A stretch of 64,000 bases of DNA from Trifolium pratense (GCF_020283565.1 NC_060059.1:10237501-10301500), one strand, 5' to 3'. Positions 33,771 through 46,612 are shown, numbered from the stretch's first letter. The notes: generated from the letters alone by a model not told the origin. Numbers and translations are program-made.

Positions 33771-34060
33771 CTCATGCAGTATCTAGCATAAGAAATTTTG
33801 AATAATTAGCACCCAATTTGATAAACATATCCGCGCAAGAGTTTCCTTCTCAAAAAATGTGATGAATTGAAATATTACAATCCTTAATCAAATAAAGCTC
33901 GAGTAAGCTTCAAAAGATTAACATAATGATATAGAACATCGACACTTCGTTTGACACCAAATACAGGATGAAACAAGTTATAAAAAACAGTTTCTCATAA
34001 CCAACGTTCCAACAAAACATGAAAAGCAAAATATATTGGACAATAATGGTTTTTACTTCG
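33771..34060 (-). pseudogene. LINE RNase H relic, minus strand
   Basis: The minus strand near 33830-33870 reads EGNSCADMFIKLGANYSKF, matching the REGN-CAD-LAKLGA motif at the end of the LINE RNase H domain. It is preceded by a decayed NHYVNLLKLTRAL-like stretch. Stops interrupt the frame. Confidence 0.55.
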
Positions 34061-35561
34061 CATTTTTATGTCCCTCAGTTACATACTAATTTTGTTTTCA
34101 ATTGTAATTAGTTTGATCAAGAAATTCAATTCACGGTCTCCATTTTCATTTACAATTACAAATTCAAGTGCAACCATTTGTCAAATGGACTATGTGTTCT
34201 AGAATTTGGATCTTTTTTTTAAAAAAAAAAAAAACTCAAGTTAGTCATGTTGCAATAATCTTAGTCATTTATTTTTACATTTTTTTCTGTCTTTTTAAGC
34301 GTTTTTTTGTTATGTGGTTTATCAACCGTTAGATTAGAAAAATGAGAGATAGTTGAACCAAAAAGACATGAGAGACCGGATTCATATCCCATTTTTTAAG
34401 TTTGATCCCATTTTCCATCTCCATACTACAGTTTTAAAGAGTTTTTAAATATATATTAAATAGTTAAACTCACCAAATGTCATAATATTGATCATTTATA
34501 TATTTCCAAAATATTATCAATGGTAAGAATGAAAAGGATAAAAAATGGAGAGAAATTTGACTCATGTTTTCTAAAAGTGAACTAGTACGTATTTTTTGTA
34601 ACCCTCAAATTATTTATATGAGTGTGCGTGGCAATTTTCATTTTTTCAAACGATTTGTCCTAAATCAGAATAAAAAATCAAAATTATAATCAAAATTGCA
34701 TCAAATTATAAAACTGAGGACTAAACACTCATTTTAAAATGAAATGAGACTTAACTCATTTATATTTATATACATCATCTTTGTTGTTAAACAAAATTTA
34801 AGGAAATAAAAAAGAAGGTAGAAGTTTTAACTACTTTATACATTATATCACATGTGATGTCAATAGGTAGTTAGGCACTTAATCATGCTAAGACTTTGTA
34901 AGCTTTTAGTTTTGTTTGTTTCAGCCTAAATTGATGTGGATGTCCATAGTCAATGATAAGTTATCTAATCTTCCATAAAAACCAACATTACATATGTATG
35001 CAAGAGTATTGCACGTGTGAGTGGAAAAGAAAAATAGAAATTCTATTATCATACTTTTTTTTTTTGACAGAAAAATTCTATTATCATACTTTTAAGATGT
35101 AAATATACACATTTTAAAAATTAGAGACATAATATTTATGCTAAAATCATAACAATAGAGATTCTCATTTTTGTCAATAAATAAAGAGAATTTTTGTCCT
35201 ATAAATATCACTCAGTTATTTTTTGACAGATAAATACCACTCAGTTGATAGCTGTAAAATATTAATATATATGCGCAAGAGTTTAGTTTGAATCTGAAAT
35301 TATCTGCACATAAATTATGTGATTTTTTTTTTACAAAATAAATTATGTGATGTTTAAACACTTAACTATTTGAAAAAAAAAAAATTAAAATGAACGTAAC
35401 TTCGATCGATGCATAAAGTCTAAGCCAAGCCCGATGATTAGGTTGGAATTTGTTTGATTTGTTTAGTTGGTGTTAGACGCACGTAACTTAATTAAGGTGA
35501 ACAAAGGTCTTCTATATGGTTGAGAAGTTGATTTGCATATAATCAAAGAATTATATTATAA
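34061..35561. other. AT-rich intergenic; nothing recognised
   Basis: Long A/T runs (about 34215 and 35048) and no supported gene or element end. The sequence runs to the A preceding the next Helitron. Confidence 0.4.
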
Positions 35562-35695
35562 TCTATATATATAAATCCTAGATAGTTGTGGAATTGCTCA
35601 TCTAAACCCTAATCCACAAACCAATCAAAACTTTTTATTTAGCCACATCATCCACTTACACCCATTTAATGTGGGGTACTAACTGTTATTATTAC

Positions 35696-35751
<56 letters not shown>

Positions 35752-36652
35752 GTGTTGTTGTTTTGGGTTATTATTCATTTTAATTTTTTCTGTTCATTTT
35801 ATTATTTTGTGTATTTTATTGTTTTTTTTGTTCAAAATAGTTAATGTTTTTGCTAATCTAATCTTGGTGTATATAAGGAGTTGGTCGATTGTCAGGACTA
35901 CTTCCTAATGTTAGTAAAAAAAATTAGATAAAATAAAATTTACTAATGGTTGTTATGTCCTGTATGATTTTTATCGTATTCAATTTTTTAGGATGAATTA
36001 TTTTATTGTTTTTTTTGTTCAAAATAGTTAATGTTTTTGCTAATCTAATCTTGGTGTATATAAGGAGTTGGTCGATTGTCAGGACTACTTCCTAATGTTA
36101 GTAAAAAAAATTAGATAAAATAAAATTTACTAATGGTTGTTATGTCCTGTATGATTTTTATCGTATTCAATTTTTTAGGATGAATTAAGTTGGTTTATCT
36201 TTGCTCCAGTAAGTTTCAGATTAATATAAATGTCAAATTCGATAATGAAGTAGTTTTTTGGTAAGGGATAATGAAGTAGTTTATCCAACTCAGAATCCTC
36301 CAACGAGATTTATAATATAAAAAAAAAATATGTTTCAATATCAATTGTTTTCCATGGTCAATTATATGTTGTAATTTCCAGAGTTATTTTAAAGAATGAG
36401 TTAAAGATATTGTTAATCAATGTTAACGAAGAAGATATCAAAGTAACTGCAAATGTGATGTATAAATAAGTTTTTTAAATGTATAAACACATATTTAACA
36501 TCTATAACACATTTAGGTAACTTCTATTGTTACTATTATTTTGATAATACCTATTGTTTCAATTTTAAATTTACTACTTATACAAATAATTTTTTGACGT
36601 TATAATATAAAATAACGTATAAGACCCGTGCATCGCACGGGTAAGTGTCTAG
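35562..36652 (+). mobile_element. Non-autonomous Helitron with internal tandem duplication
   Basis: Starts TCTATATATATAAATCC after an A and ends with hairpin cccgtgcatcgcacggg, taagtgt and CTAG before a T. Contains an (att)n microsatellite (35690-35750) and two tandem 187-bp units (35814-36187). No Rep/helicase frame. Confidence 0.88.
35814..36187 (+). repeat. Identical 187-bp tandem duplication
   Basis: Copy 1 spans 35814-36000 and copy 2 spans 36001-36187; read side by side they appear identical. The unit begins ttttattgttttttttg and ends ttttttaggatgaatta. The absence of differences points to a recent event, or to assembly duplication. Confidence 0.92.
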
Positions 36653-37852
36653 TATATATAATTCCTAAATAGTTCTCCTAACCCTAATCCACTTAGACCA
36701 ATCAAATGGTTTCATTTAGCCACATCATCCATTTAAATCCAATTAAATCACTCTACAATGCCACATCATTTCTACTTATATTATTATTATTATTATATTA
36801 TTATTATTATTTTATTATTGTCATCTCTATACTTTTCATATTCTACATTTATATACTTATGACTTTTTAATATACACTCACTCAAACCTTTACTTAGCCT
36901 TTATTTTTTTTGGCGAATATAATAACATTTGCTTACTATATTATAATAAGGAGAATACAAAAATACACAATAATTAACTTTGTAACTCCCGGTAATATAT
37001 TTTTCATCTCTTAAGTCACCATTCAATTTTCATCCCTTGGACTCTTCTACCAATATTTTAATATACAGGTTACAATTGTTTTAATTTGTATCATATTCAT
37101 ATTTTCCTAACTGACCATTACGAATGTTATAAACAAATATTTTCATCCCCTGATGCTCAATCATGTGCTTAACAAGATTACCATTTGTTTTTTCGGTTGA
37201 ATGTGAGAATAGATTTTCTCATATCTTATATGTGCAATTTCTCTTTTCATTATCTTGCATCTTCATCTTTTGTGCATCACATGTTATTTTCTAAAACCAT
37301 GATTTGTTGTAGTTATTTTATTTTTTGCAAAAATTAACTTTTTGCATAACAAATAAAATTAACAGAATTTGACATTTTTTGTTTGTTGCAGATCATACAT
37401 TCAACTTTTGTGTTGCACATCATTTATAGGTTTAGTTAAGTGCTACTGTATATGTGTATTCATATTCTATTATGATACAAATTAAACAATAAATACTTTA
37501 TTTTTAATTGAATTATGTAATAGTTGTTTTACTTTACTTTCCTTTACTTTTTTATTTGTTCATTTTTTTAATTGAAATACTTATTTTTATAATATTTAAT
37601 TTTAGGCTTTGGGTCATCATCTCTTACTTAAAAGAACTGAACTGTGAGGTTGATGCTCTTCACATATGTCCCTTTGGAATATTTTTAAAAAGTATGTACC
37701 CTTTAATTTTATTTGTTTTATTTGAGTTTTTCTAATTCTGTCACTATTTATATGCCAATTGTGTGACTTAGATTTTGCCGCATCTCTTTTCATCCAATCC
37801 TTTGTGTGTTTTGAAATAGATTTATACGTTGTGCGGAGATATATCATATTAC
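36653..37852 (+). mobile_element. 5' part of a second Helitron-family copy
   Basis: Directly after the CTAG of the previous element comes tatatataattcctaaatag, then ccacatcatcc and (att)n, matching the 5' portion of the same family. No 3' hairpin occurs until 38087-38112, which may belong to the following short copy. So this copy is either 3'-truncated or shares that end. The remainder is AT-rich with no gene. Confidence 0.55.
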
Positions 37853-38112
37853 TCCTATATATATATATATATATATATAAATTTTAGATAGTTATTCTGT
37901 TACTCATGTAAAGTAAATCATAATCCTTAAACCAATAATATTTCTTCATTTAACCACATCAGTCACTTACAATGCCACAAAATAAATCTTTTGAATCTCG
38001 AATTCTCTATTTTATTATTATTATTTTGATAATATGTAATGTTTCAGTTTTATGCAATTGTAAAATAAAAACAATCGCATCACACTCGTGCATCGCACGG
38101 GTAAGAGTCTAG
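37853..38112 (+). mobile_element. Short Helitron, about 260 bp
   Basis: Starts with a (ta)n-rich 5' end (tcctatatatat), has the family landmarks aaaccaata...accacatca, and ends with cactcgtgcatcgcacgggt, aagagt and CTAG before a T. Confidence 0.7.
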
Positions 38113-38167
38113 TTAAAGAAAGAAAACCATTGCAGCAGGTGGCGGAGCCAGGAAAAAATATGAGTTT

Positions 38168-38300
38168 AATTGTTGTGCACCGTCGGTGTAAAAATATTTT
38201 ACACATACATTCAATGACATTCTGCCACATCATTTAATGAATATGATATATCATGTGTTTTTAATTACCATACATGATGTGTCGGCAAAAAGTTGTCATC
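38168..38300. mobile_element. Partial MITE of the 5603-5771 family
   Basis: Only the left end (gtgcaccgtcggtgtaaaaa) is clear, followed by AT-rich sequence. The right end is missing, perhaps cut by the adjoining LINE piece. Confidence 0.45.
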
Positions 38301-38302
38301 CA

Positions 38303-38700
38303 AATTAATTACTTTTGAAAATATTGAGTTTCAAACTCGACACATGTTTGAAGCTGATTTCCAATCAACTATTGATCTCATCCTTCAAGATGATAATAAT
38401 TTTCACGCTCACACAATTGTTCTTGGTCAGATTCGTATCTTTCAGACGTGTAATTGGTCTTTATCGTTTTCTTATACTCTTAGAGAAGAAAATGGATGTG
38501 TTGATTGACTAGCTAAAAATGATGCTCTGTTAGACGTTAATCTAAAGTTATGGGCTTCTCCCCCTCCGCAAATAGCGCATATGCTGCTTGCGGTGTCTTG
38601 AGTAAGTGTCCTTGTTAGTTTTTCTTGTTGTCGTTTTTGTTTTTGGTATTTAACTCTCTAGTTCCTAAGGGACGGGGTCCCAGTAATCTAGAGTTCGACT
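38303..38700 (+). pseudogene. LINE RNase H fragment and 3' tail
   Basis: Translation from about 38354 gives EADFQSTIDLILQDD, then a segment with WSLSFSYTLREENGCVD, a stop, and LAKNDALLDVNLKLWASPPP. This is the C-terminal RNase H domain of a plant L1-type element (ADxxS...REGN-CAD-LAK) broken by stops. The following sequence to about 38700 looks like the 3' untranslated tail. Confidence 0.8.
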
Positions 38701-39177
38701 GCGAGGTAAGTAAAGTATGACAAATAATTATTTTCACTAGGAATTGAATTCAAGTTTTTCTGAACTATTCATCTTAGGGGTAAAACTAATCATTTGAATA
38801 TATGATCTCGGACTCATTATTCACATGAGTCCGGTATATTGGTTTGTAAAACTAATCATTTGAACATATGAAAACAATTTAAAAATTCATTTGTGGTTCC
38901 TTGGCAGCTAAGAAATTGTTGGTTAAATTGTGTTTAGCTAACTAAGAAGATTTTTTTTCACTATTTTTAACATTTATAGAGAAGATAATCAATATGTTGT
39001 TAATATAGTTAATATTGAACTTCATTTACGAGACTCTCATTGGTGGGATACAATTCATGTTACTATTGGTCATAATTTTGCTAGGAATAGGTTTGGTTTA
39101 TTAGAATAATATAGGTTTTGTTAATATTTTCTTTAGAGGACCACACTCTTTTTTCTTTCACCTAATTTTTCCCTTAA
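38701..39177. other. Intergenic; nothing recognised
   Basis: AT-rich sequence with no supported gene or transposon end, lying between the LINE relic and the solo LTR. Confidence 0.35.
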
Positions 39178-39182
39178 GTAAT

Positions 39183-39630
39183 TGTTATGGACTAGACTCG
39201 AATTAGTCCACTTCATACCTTCTAAAGTCCACATGACTTGCCCCATCATATCCATGTCAGCAGAACATGGTGGAACCTCTCCAAGATATGAGCAAATTAT
39301 TGTTCTACCCACTATCTAAGGGTGATATCTTGGCAGTCCATGTTATTGGGCCTTGACAAGTCCAACCCAATAAGATAACCTTTGGCCCAAAGCTGGGGGC
39401 TATATAAGCTCTCCTATACAGGAGAGCTAGGTAACATTATTCATTCTCTCAATTACTTTCTCTCTCTAGTATCTCTCTTGCTCTCTTTCCTTGTCTGACT
39501 TTGGCATCGGAGCACCTGCAGGTACAACTCTCCTCCTCCTCCGTGGATCAACTGCTCGACCCGCCGTCAACCACCTGCTCAACGGACTGCTAGCTGACCA
39601 TCTACCTGTTCTGATCAACTGTTAAGATCA
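39183..39630 (+). mobile_element. Solo LTR (448 bp) with 5-bp TSD
   Basis: Begins TGTTATGGACTAGACTC and ends GTTAAGATCA (TG...CA), flanked by gtaat at 39178-39182 and 39631-39635. Contains a TATA box (tatataag, 39401-39408) in a less AT-rich promoter-like context and a ctctct-rich transcribed leader, then cttggcatcgg-type sequence near the 3' end. These are typical of Ty3/Gypsy LTRs (inference). No internal gag-pol remains, as expected after LTR-LTR recombination. Orientation follows the TATA box. Confidence 0.85.
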
Positions 39631-39635
39631 GTAAT

Positions 39636-41113
39636 ATTTTTAATGAATCAATTGTTTTTTTTAGTGAATTTTGGTCTAGCCACTCTTAGTCTTCTTGTAC
39701 TTAAGTGATACAGTATATTGACAACAATTATTGTAAAATTCTTTTAAAATTTTAGTCAAAACTTAATACATACTTACCCTTATACTAAGTTATATAACTA
39801 AACCTCGTCAATATATGGATACCCTCTCAGTCTCAATAAACATCAATCAATGATTTAATTCATTCCACATAGTTCATAGGATTCCCTTAGTAGTTTGTTT
39901 ACTACTCCTATTTTTTTCAAAGATTTTTTATTTCTGCAACTAGTTCATAGGATTCCTTTTAATGACGTGGCAAAATATATGAATTTTGAACGTTGAAAAT
40001 AGGGTGAGACGTGGCTTGATTGAATACACACTTTGAAAACAGGGAGTATACATTAAATAATAAATTAAATTAAACAAATATAGAAAGAAATTATTAGAAG
40101 AATTAGAACAAGAATTAGAGGGCTCATCTACACATATACCGGAAAGAATAGAGTTGAATGTTTTGTGTCTAAATTTCTAAACTCGAGGTTGATCGATTAA
40201 CTCTGTACCAAGGATATGTAGCATATGTAGGTACATTAAATTAAATTAATTAAATCAATAAAATAATTAAATTACATTATAAAATTACAAGCTGGTCACC
40301 AATCATCACAGTGGCTAAAATGTTATTATCTTCCTAAATCTATAATTCAGTAATTTTTCCAATTAAAAATTTGATCTCATATGGATTAGCCACACAAATT
40401 TGTAGAAGAAACTTTGTTTTTCAATATTTATTGTGAATATTACTAAAATACTATTACGATATATTCCCATTATGATAAGTTTGTTCACATTAATTTGGCT
40501 GTATTCAATTGAATGTAGGCCTGACACATGCATGAACATGAAATTTTTTTGTTTTTTAATCAAGAGTCACCTTTTTATGACGGCAAGACAAATCTGCTGC
40601 ACTGTGGATTGTGAAGAACTGAAAAAAATTGTAACTATTAATTTTATTTTTAACCATTTTAAATAACTACAACAAAGTCAAACCGTAAAATAAATTAATT
40701 AACATGCTCTATAGTATAAATTTGGTAAAATGTAGATTCTAAAAACCAAGATATTACCTCTGATCTTGGTTATGGGACATTACTATATTTATGGAGTACA
40801 TGATATATCTAAATTTGACTCATTTGCTAAGAACGTGTGGCATATGGTCTATAATTTTTTAAGTATTTGATTAAAAGTTCGATTTTTGACTAGTCTTAAA
40901 GAATGTGATGTGATACATATAGGAAGAGATTAATCTTTTAATGGATCTTTCTACCTCGATATACAAAAAATGTGATACATTAAAAGAGACATCACAATAT
41001 ATGAGTTGCGGTTCGAACTCCGAACATCCATCTTAAAAGTAAAATTTCTAATCATTAGGGTACCTGAAAAAAATTAAACAAAAAAATCAATTTTTTATCT
41101 TCATAAAAAAATC
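39636..41113. other. Intergenic; AT-rich, no gene
   Basis: A decayed SINE-like B-box (gcggttcgaactccg, about 41008-41022) is the only recognisable item. Small frames at 40363-40666 overlap on both strands and are not credible. Confidence 0.4.
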
Positions 41114-41129
41114 ATTAGGTCATTCGATA

Positions 41130-41216
41130 AGCCACTAGGTTTGGTCTAGTGATGAAAAATTTGGTAGTACACTATAGGTCCTAGGTTCGATTCCCACCTC
41201 ATTATAAACAAAAAAA
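41130..41216 (+). mobile_element. Short tRNA-derived SINE with TSD
   Basis: Carries an A-box-like ggtttggtctagtgatg and a B-box aggttcgattccc, then an A-run. Flanked by attaggtcattcgata (41114-41129) and attagatcattcgata (41217-41232), 15 of 16 matching. Confidence 0.85.
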
Positions 41217-41232
41217 ATTAGATCATTCGATA

Positions 41233-42812
41233 GAACCAAAATATATTGTAGTTGAATTATGACACGATAAGAAAATTTTAACTCGAAAAACTAATCCAAT
41301 ATGAAAGATCAGCTTCAAAAATATTTACTAAATATTTTCATTTATAAAAACCATATTTCTAACATTTACCTTGAGAACAAATGTGGACAAATAAGGACCA
41401 TGATGATGATTTATGAATCAATCCATCATGAGCATATATAGATGCTTAAGCTTATCCCTATATCAGCTAAAATAAAAATATGCAACTATACAAGCCTACA
41501 TAATGCCAATTGATCCAGCTGGAGAAAAAAACATCTTGATGAGTGAATAAGCAATTAAGCAATATAGGGATATAATTGATTCACTTCACTAGCTAGCCAA
41601 ACGTGAATTCATTGTCTTGTAGCTAACTAATTAATTAATTCATTTTTATTTTCAAGTGTATAATAATTTCAATCGGTGCTACCTATAGTATTTGTATAGT
41701 ATACACACCTATTTCCAGGAATCTTCACTAGTATAAAAAAATAAGTACTTAATTTCATTACATGTATTTGGAAAATTAAAACAAATATTCATCACGTTGT
41801 TTAGATTCTCTAAAATTCGACTTTGTTACAAAAAATATTAAATAATTAAAAGGAAGTAATAATGTCAATAACATGTACTCCTATATGCACCGCTTGAATT
41901 AATCTACACATTGGGTTCCATATTATTATTATAAAAAATAATAAAATAATTAAAGGGACAAAAAAATAGAACATGGTGAGAGACAGAGAAAACTTGATGC
42001 AGAAGCATATGATCGAAAAAGACAGATTGGAAACATGCAAAGGAAACATTAAGAAACAACAAAAGAGGCTTCTCATCAACTCTTCTAATGTGCACTTTCT
42101 TTTCGATCTGGCAACTCCATTTTAGAAAGAGAATACTAAACATATTCATTATTAAAAAATGGAAAAAAAAAATGTGACAATTATTGATTAACTTTCACAC
42201 GCCAAGTGTTAAAGTGTAGTTAAGCATGTAATGACTATGATTGTGTTTTGATCCGTTAAAATTAGTGTATCTGATCTATAATATAAATTATATATATTAG
42301 TTATTGAATCAATGATCTCGCGATATATTTTAGTTATTGAAGCATTTAACGGATAAAAAAAGCATCCACATACATTTTCTTAAAACATATTCCTTCTGGT
42401 ATTAGATATGAGCAAAACTAAAAACGTATTTAATCTAAATTTGAGTTAAATACGTTTTGATTTTTGCTTATATTTAAGATTGAAGGAAGTATTATTATTA
42501 AGATCTCAAAATACCATTAGTTTAATAATTTAACTGTTTAACCTTTAATTTTTATTAATTTATCTATAACTTAAAATTAAAGATTAAATTATTAAACTAA
42601 AAATTAAATAGTTTAAATTAGTGACATTTGAAGATCTTAATAATGATATGTCATTAAAATAAATTATTTTTAACATGCTACATAAACTTTTATAAAAATG
42701 AGAAACTAAAATTAAAAAAATGAAAATTTAGAGGAATTAATTTTTTTAAATTTTTAAAGAAGCCAAAAATAAAATTTAATATATTTAAATTTAAAGAGAT
42801 TAAGGACTATTA
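41233..42812. other. Intergenic; AT-rich, no gene
   Basis: No supported frame. The overlapping minus-strand frames at 41846-42149 are composition-driven. Confidence 0.4.
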
Positions 42813-43125
42813 CTCCCTCCGTCCTAAATTGAGTGACACAGTTGACTGTTTCACATATGCCGATGCATAACTTTGACGATTAATATTTTTAATTATATTA
42901 TAGTAAAAATTATAAAAAATTGATATAAATTTTGAAAATACTCATTGAGACGAATCCAACAACATCTTATATCATAATATTTATTTTTATTTATAAGTAG
43001 AAAAATATGGTCAAAACAATGAACTTGAACTAACTCTAGTCTAAGTTCATCCATCGATTTTGTAATTTTTTTCCTTTCATTTTCTTTCCACAAAATCAAA
43101 CCCACCTTAATTTAGAAAGAGGGAG
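42813..43125. mobile_element. Stowaway-type MITE, 313 bp
   Basis: Ends ctccctccgtcctaaattga and, inverted, ctccctctttctaaattaag, with TA on both sides (42811-42812, 43126-43127). A related, partial copy lies within the loop of the next foldback (about 43758-43975). Confidence 0.85.
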
Positions 43126-43162
43126 TACTTAAAATTAGATGTACTAGTAATAAAAATGAATT

Positions 43163-44403
43163 GGAGAAATAGTCATTTTAGTCCCTCAATGTGCAATTCG
43201 CTGTCATTTTGGTCCCTCACTGCGTAAAAACTATTGAATAGTCCCTGAATCTGCATTCCGTTAGTCGGTTTGGTCTCTGCTATTAAGTTTGACTGTTAAC
43301 TCAACAAAAAAGCTGACATGACATTTTTTTGAACACACGTCAGCTTGCTGAGTTGGCACGAGGGACGGGGAAACAACCATTTTGGTCCTTGAATGTGCAA
43401 CTTGCTGTCATTATGATCCCTGACTCAAGGAAAAAAATACAAAATAGTCTTTTGCAATCCGTTAGTCACTTTGGTCCATTGCGTTAAAAATTGTTGCTAA
43501 CTTTATAAAAAAGCTGAAGTAATATTTTTTTAGAGACACGTGACACGTAGATTTAACACATTTGTCTGACAACTGAGTGAATGATGTGACAAGAGAAACT
43601 AAAATAACATTACTTTTTATTTTCTCTTCATTTCTTTATCTTCTTCCTCTCATTCTTCTTCATTTTCTTCGTACATTTATGAATAAAGCTCATAATTTTA
43701 AACCCAATTTTTAAAGAAAAATCATTGGCACCTATTCATTTACCTAAAAATCATATATAAACTACTTCATCCGTTCCTTTTTATTTTTCGTTTTTTATCA
43801 TTGTACACATGTCAATGCATAACTTTGATCACTAATAATTTTAATTATCTATTATAAAAAATTATAAAAATTTTATATTTTGAGAATATTCATGAGACAA
43901 ATTGAATAATATCTTATTTGCTAACATTTGGTTTTTATATATTAATAAAAATTTATGGTCAAACTAGATTAGTCTCCGACCACATCATCCATACAACTGT
44001 CACATAAATGTGTTAATTCTGCGTGCTACAAGTCACTAAAAAATGTCACATAAGTTTTTTTATAAAGTTAACGACCATTTTTAACATTAGGGACCAAAGT
44101 GACTAATGAATTGCAGGGGCAAGGATTTTTTTTTTTTTTCTTGAGTCGGGGACCATAATGACAGAGAGTTGCACATTCAGAGACCAAAATGGTTCTTTCC
44201 CCATCCCTATTGTCAGCTAAGCAAGTTGATGTATGTCCAAAAAATTCCACGTCAGTTTTTTTGTTGAGCTAATGGTCAAACTTAACAGCATGGACTAAAC
44301 TGATTAACGAAATGCAGAATCATTGACTATTTAGTAATTTTTCCTCAATGAGAGACCAGAATGACAGCGGGTTACACATTAAGAGACTAAAATGACTATT
44401 TCC
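43163..44403. mobile_element. Two-tier foldback element, 1.24 kb
   Basis: The arms, about 43163-43605 and 43975-44403, are reverse complements with moderate divergence. Within each arm the ~210-bp module appears twice, each time starting with cattttrgtcc-type sequence and running through a tgcaattcgctgtcatt-like phrase, the gttagtc-ctttggtc phrase and aaaaaagctgacatgacatt-like sequence. The loop has a (ctt)-rich patch and a partial Stowaway-like piece. Candidate flanking 9-mers tgaattgga / tgaagtgaa match at 7 of 9. No transposase is present. Confidence 0.82.
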
Positions 44404-45468
44404 TGAAGTGAAACATTTACATGGGATTGTGTGGAGAGTTGCTGTGACAATGATTGTAAAACCTTTCTCCACGTGCGACCATGAGTCTTACACTTACTGA
44501 TCCTAGTCATACATACTCATAGGGATCAATGACAGATATACTCTAAGGCATATAAAGTCAAAATGTACTACTCCCGATTTGTGATTTTGTGTAGAAAAAT
44601 GCAAAAATGGCCAACAAAATTACCCTTTAAAAAGGCATTTTGACTAACATTTTTATAAAACTAAACATTTTAATTTTTAATAGATTAATTTCATATATTT
44701 TTTATAAAAACTTACTTCATAATAAGATATTTAAAGAGTAATTCTGGAATACTTTTTAGCATTTTCTATAAAAGTATAAAATGTACTAATATCATTGAAT
44801 TTCATTGATTAGTTTTTTTTACCAACCGTGATATTTTGAATTACGGAGTATATTTCAATTAAATGTTGATAAGTGTGTATGAAAATATATTTGTAGGAGA
44901 AAGTCAATTCCTTAAATTGATTCATAATAATTATTGCATTGACGCAATTGCTGTGAGAAATCTAATCCCTATATTAATTGACACACGAGCCCATTTCAAT
45001 TATATAAGAGAAAGAGAAACAAACTAGAACTAAGATAAAACAAAAGAACAAAAACTAGCTCGATCAAGATCTAATCAACCAACCAAATTTATCTAAGTAG
45101 GGTTTCAATATCCACTCATAGAAATTAAGTACCATAAACTTGCTCAAAAACCACTTTCAAGAAAAGAACTGAAATCTATCCACCAATTACTCAACATTAT
45201 CAAAGCAAAACAATGATTAAGATGATGAGAACCAACTCCGATAATTGTATACTCCCACAATAACTGCACGCAATAATTGTTATAAATTGTCCGCTAAAAA
45301 ACGAATGGATGAGATAAAAATTGTGTTAATCTATCAAATCAACTTTGTATGAACTAGAGTCGTCTGACTAAAAATTAATTAACAGCTGAGATTGCATGTC
45401 TATTGTGTGAATCAGCTACAACAGAAAATCCAGATACATTAATTAATGTATTGGGTTTCTCTCACATA
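44404..45468. other. Intergenic; no gene recognised
   Basis: AT-rich sequence between the foldback and the next Stowaway copy. No RNA gene or coding frame supported. Confidence 0.4.
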
Positions 45469-45750
45469 CTCCCTCCGTACCACAATATATGTCGCTTTGA
45501 CACTTTTACACATATTAAGAAAGATAATTAATGTTGTATGGAAAAAAAAGATTATGAGTTGATTTACAAAATTATCTTTTATTTATGATATGAAAAAAAT
45601 AAATTGAAAAATTGAAAGAAAAGAGGGTAATAAATAGTTAAAGGTATAATAGGAAAAATAACATTAAATACTTCATTGGTAATATAAAGCGACATACTAT
45701 GTGGTACAATTTTTTTTTCCAAAGTGACATATATTGTGGTACGGAGGGAG
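45469..45750. mobile_element. Stowaway-type MITE, 282 bp
   Basis: Ends ctccctccgtaccacaatat and, inverted, ctccctccgtaccacaatat, essentially perfect over more than 20 bp, with TA on both sides (45467-45468, 45751-45752). Confidence 0.9.
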
Positions 45751-45752
45751 TA

Positions 45753-46603
45753 TATGATATGATTTGACATTAAAGATAAAGGAAATAAAAGAAAAACATT
45801 GTACCTTGAACGGCAGTCTAATCGATGGACACACTACTAATAAAAGAGACAATGATTATAACTTCTACTAGTACTGAGGAACCATAGCTTCCACAAATAA
45901 ACTTTGATAAGATCATGTCCAATATTATATATATATCCCCTGCAGATTTGTTTGAGAAAATGTGTGTGCTCCTCAAATCTAATTAAAATCAACCGGTCCG
46001 CAAATTGATATGTTAAAATTGTGCATGGATGACCATGGTTCGAACTCCGATCTCCTCACTTTATATATGTGAGTTTTTAATTACTTGTTATTTTGTTTAT
46101 TTAGAAAAAGAAAATATAAATGTACAAAGAAAAATCTAAAATCAACTGAAAAACTTTTTTTTTTTAAATGGCAAAGGTATTATATATAATAATCAACCGG
46201 AGAACAGTGTGTCACATTTAAGGCCATATCCATTTCTCCCTTATTATATCTCTTCCCATGGATGTGAAAGTATATAGAATATAATGAATAAATCTTCCAG
46301 CTTGAAAAGCATTATGCTCAACCAGTAAAATAAAACATTTATATCTAATGCATACATGTTGTATCGTTGTGTGTTTTTAGTAATAGCGATAAAAACTTGA
46401 CAAAAACAAATTATGACCTAAACACTTATCTAATTAGAGTATGTTGTATCATTGTGTGTTTTTAGTAATAAAGATAAAAATTTAGAAGAACGAAGGAAGT
46501 AGAGTATTAAGAAAAGTCAAATTGTAATTGGACTATCCACAAACAAATCTATTTATCAAATCGGAAGACAATTATACCAATGCAATAAAAAATGATTTGG
46601 TAA
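45753..46603. other. Intergenic with a SINE-like relic
   Basis: A B-box-like ggttcgaactccgatct at about 46038-46054 followed by tgtgagttttt suggests a decayed plus-strand SINE. Nothing else recognised. Confidence 0.4.
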
Positions 46604-46612
46604 ATAAATAAA

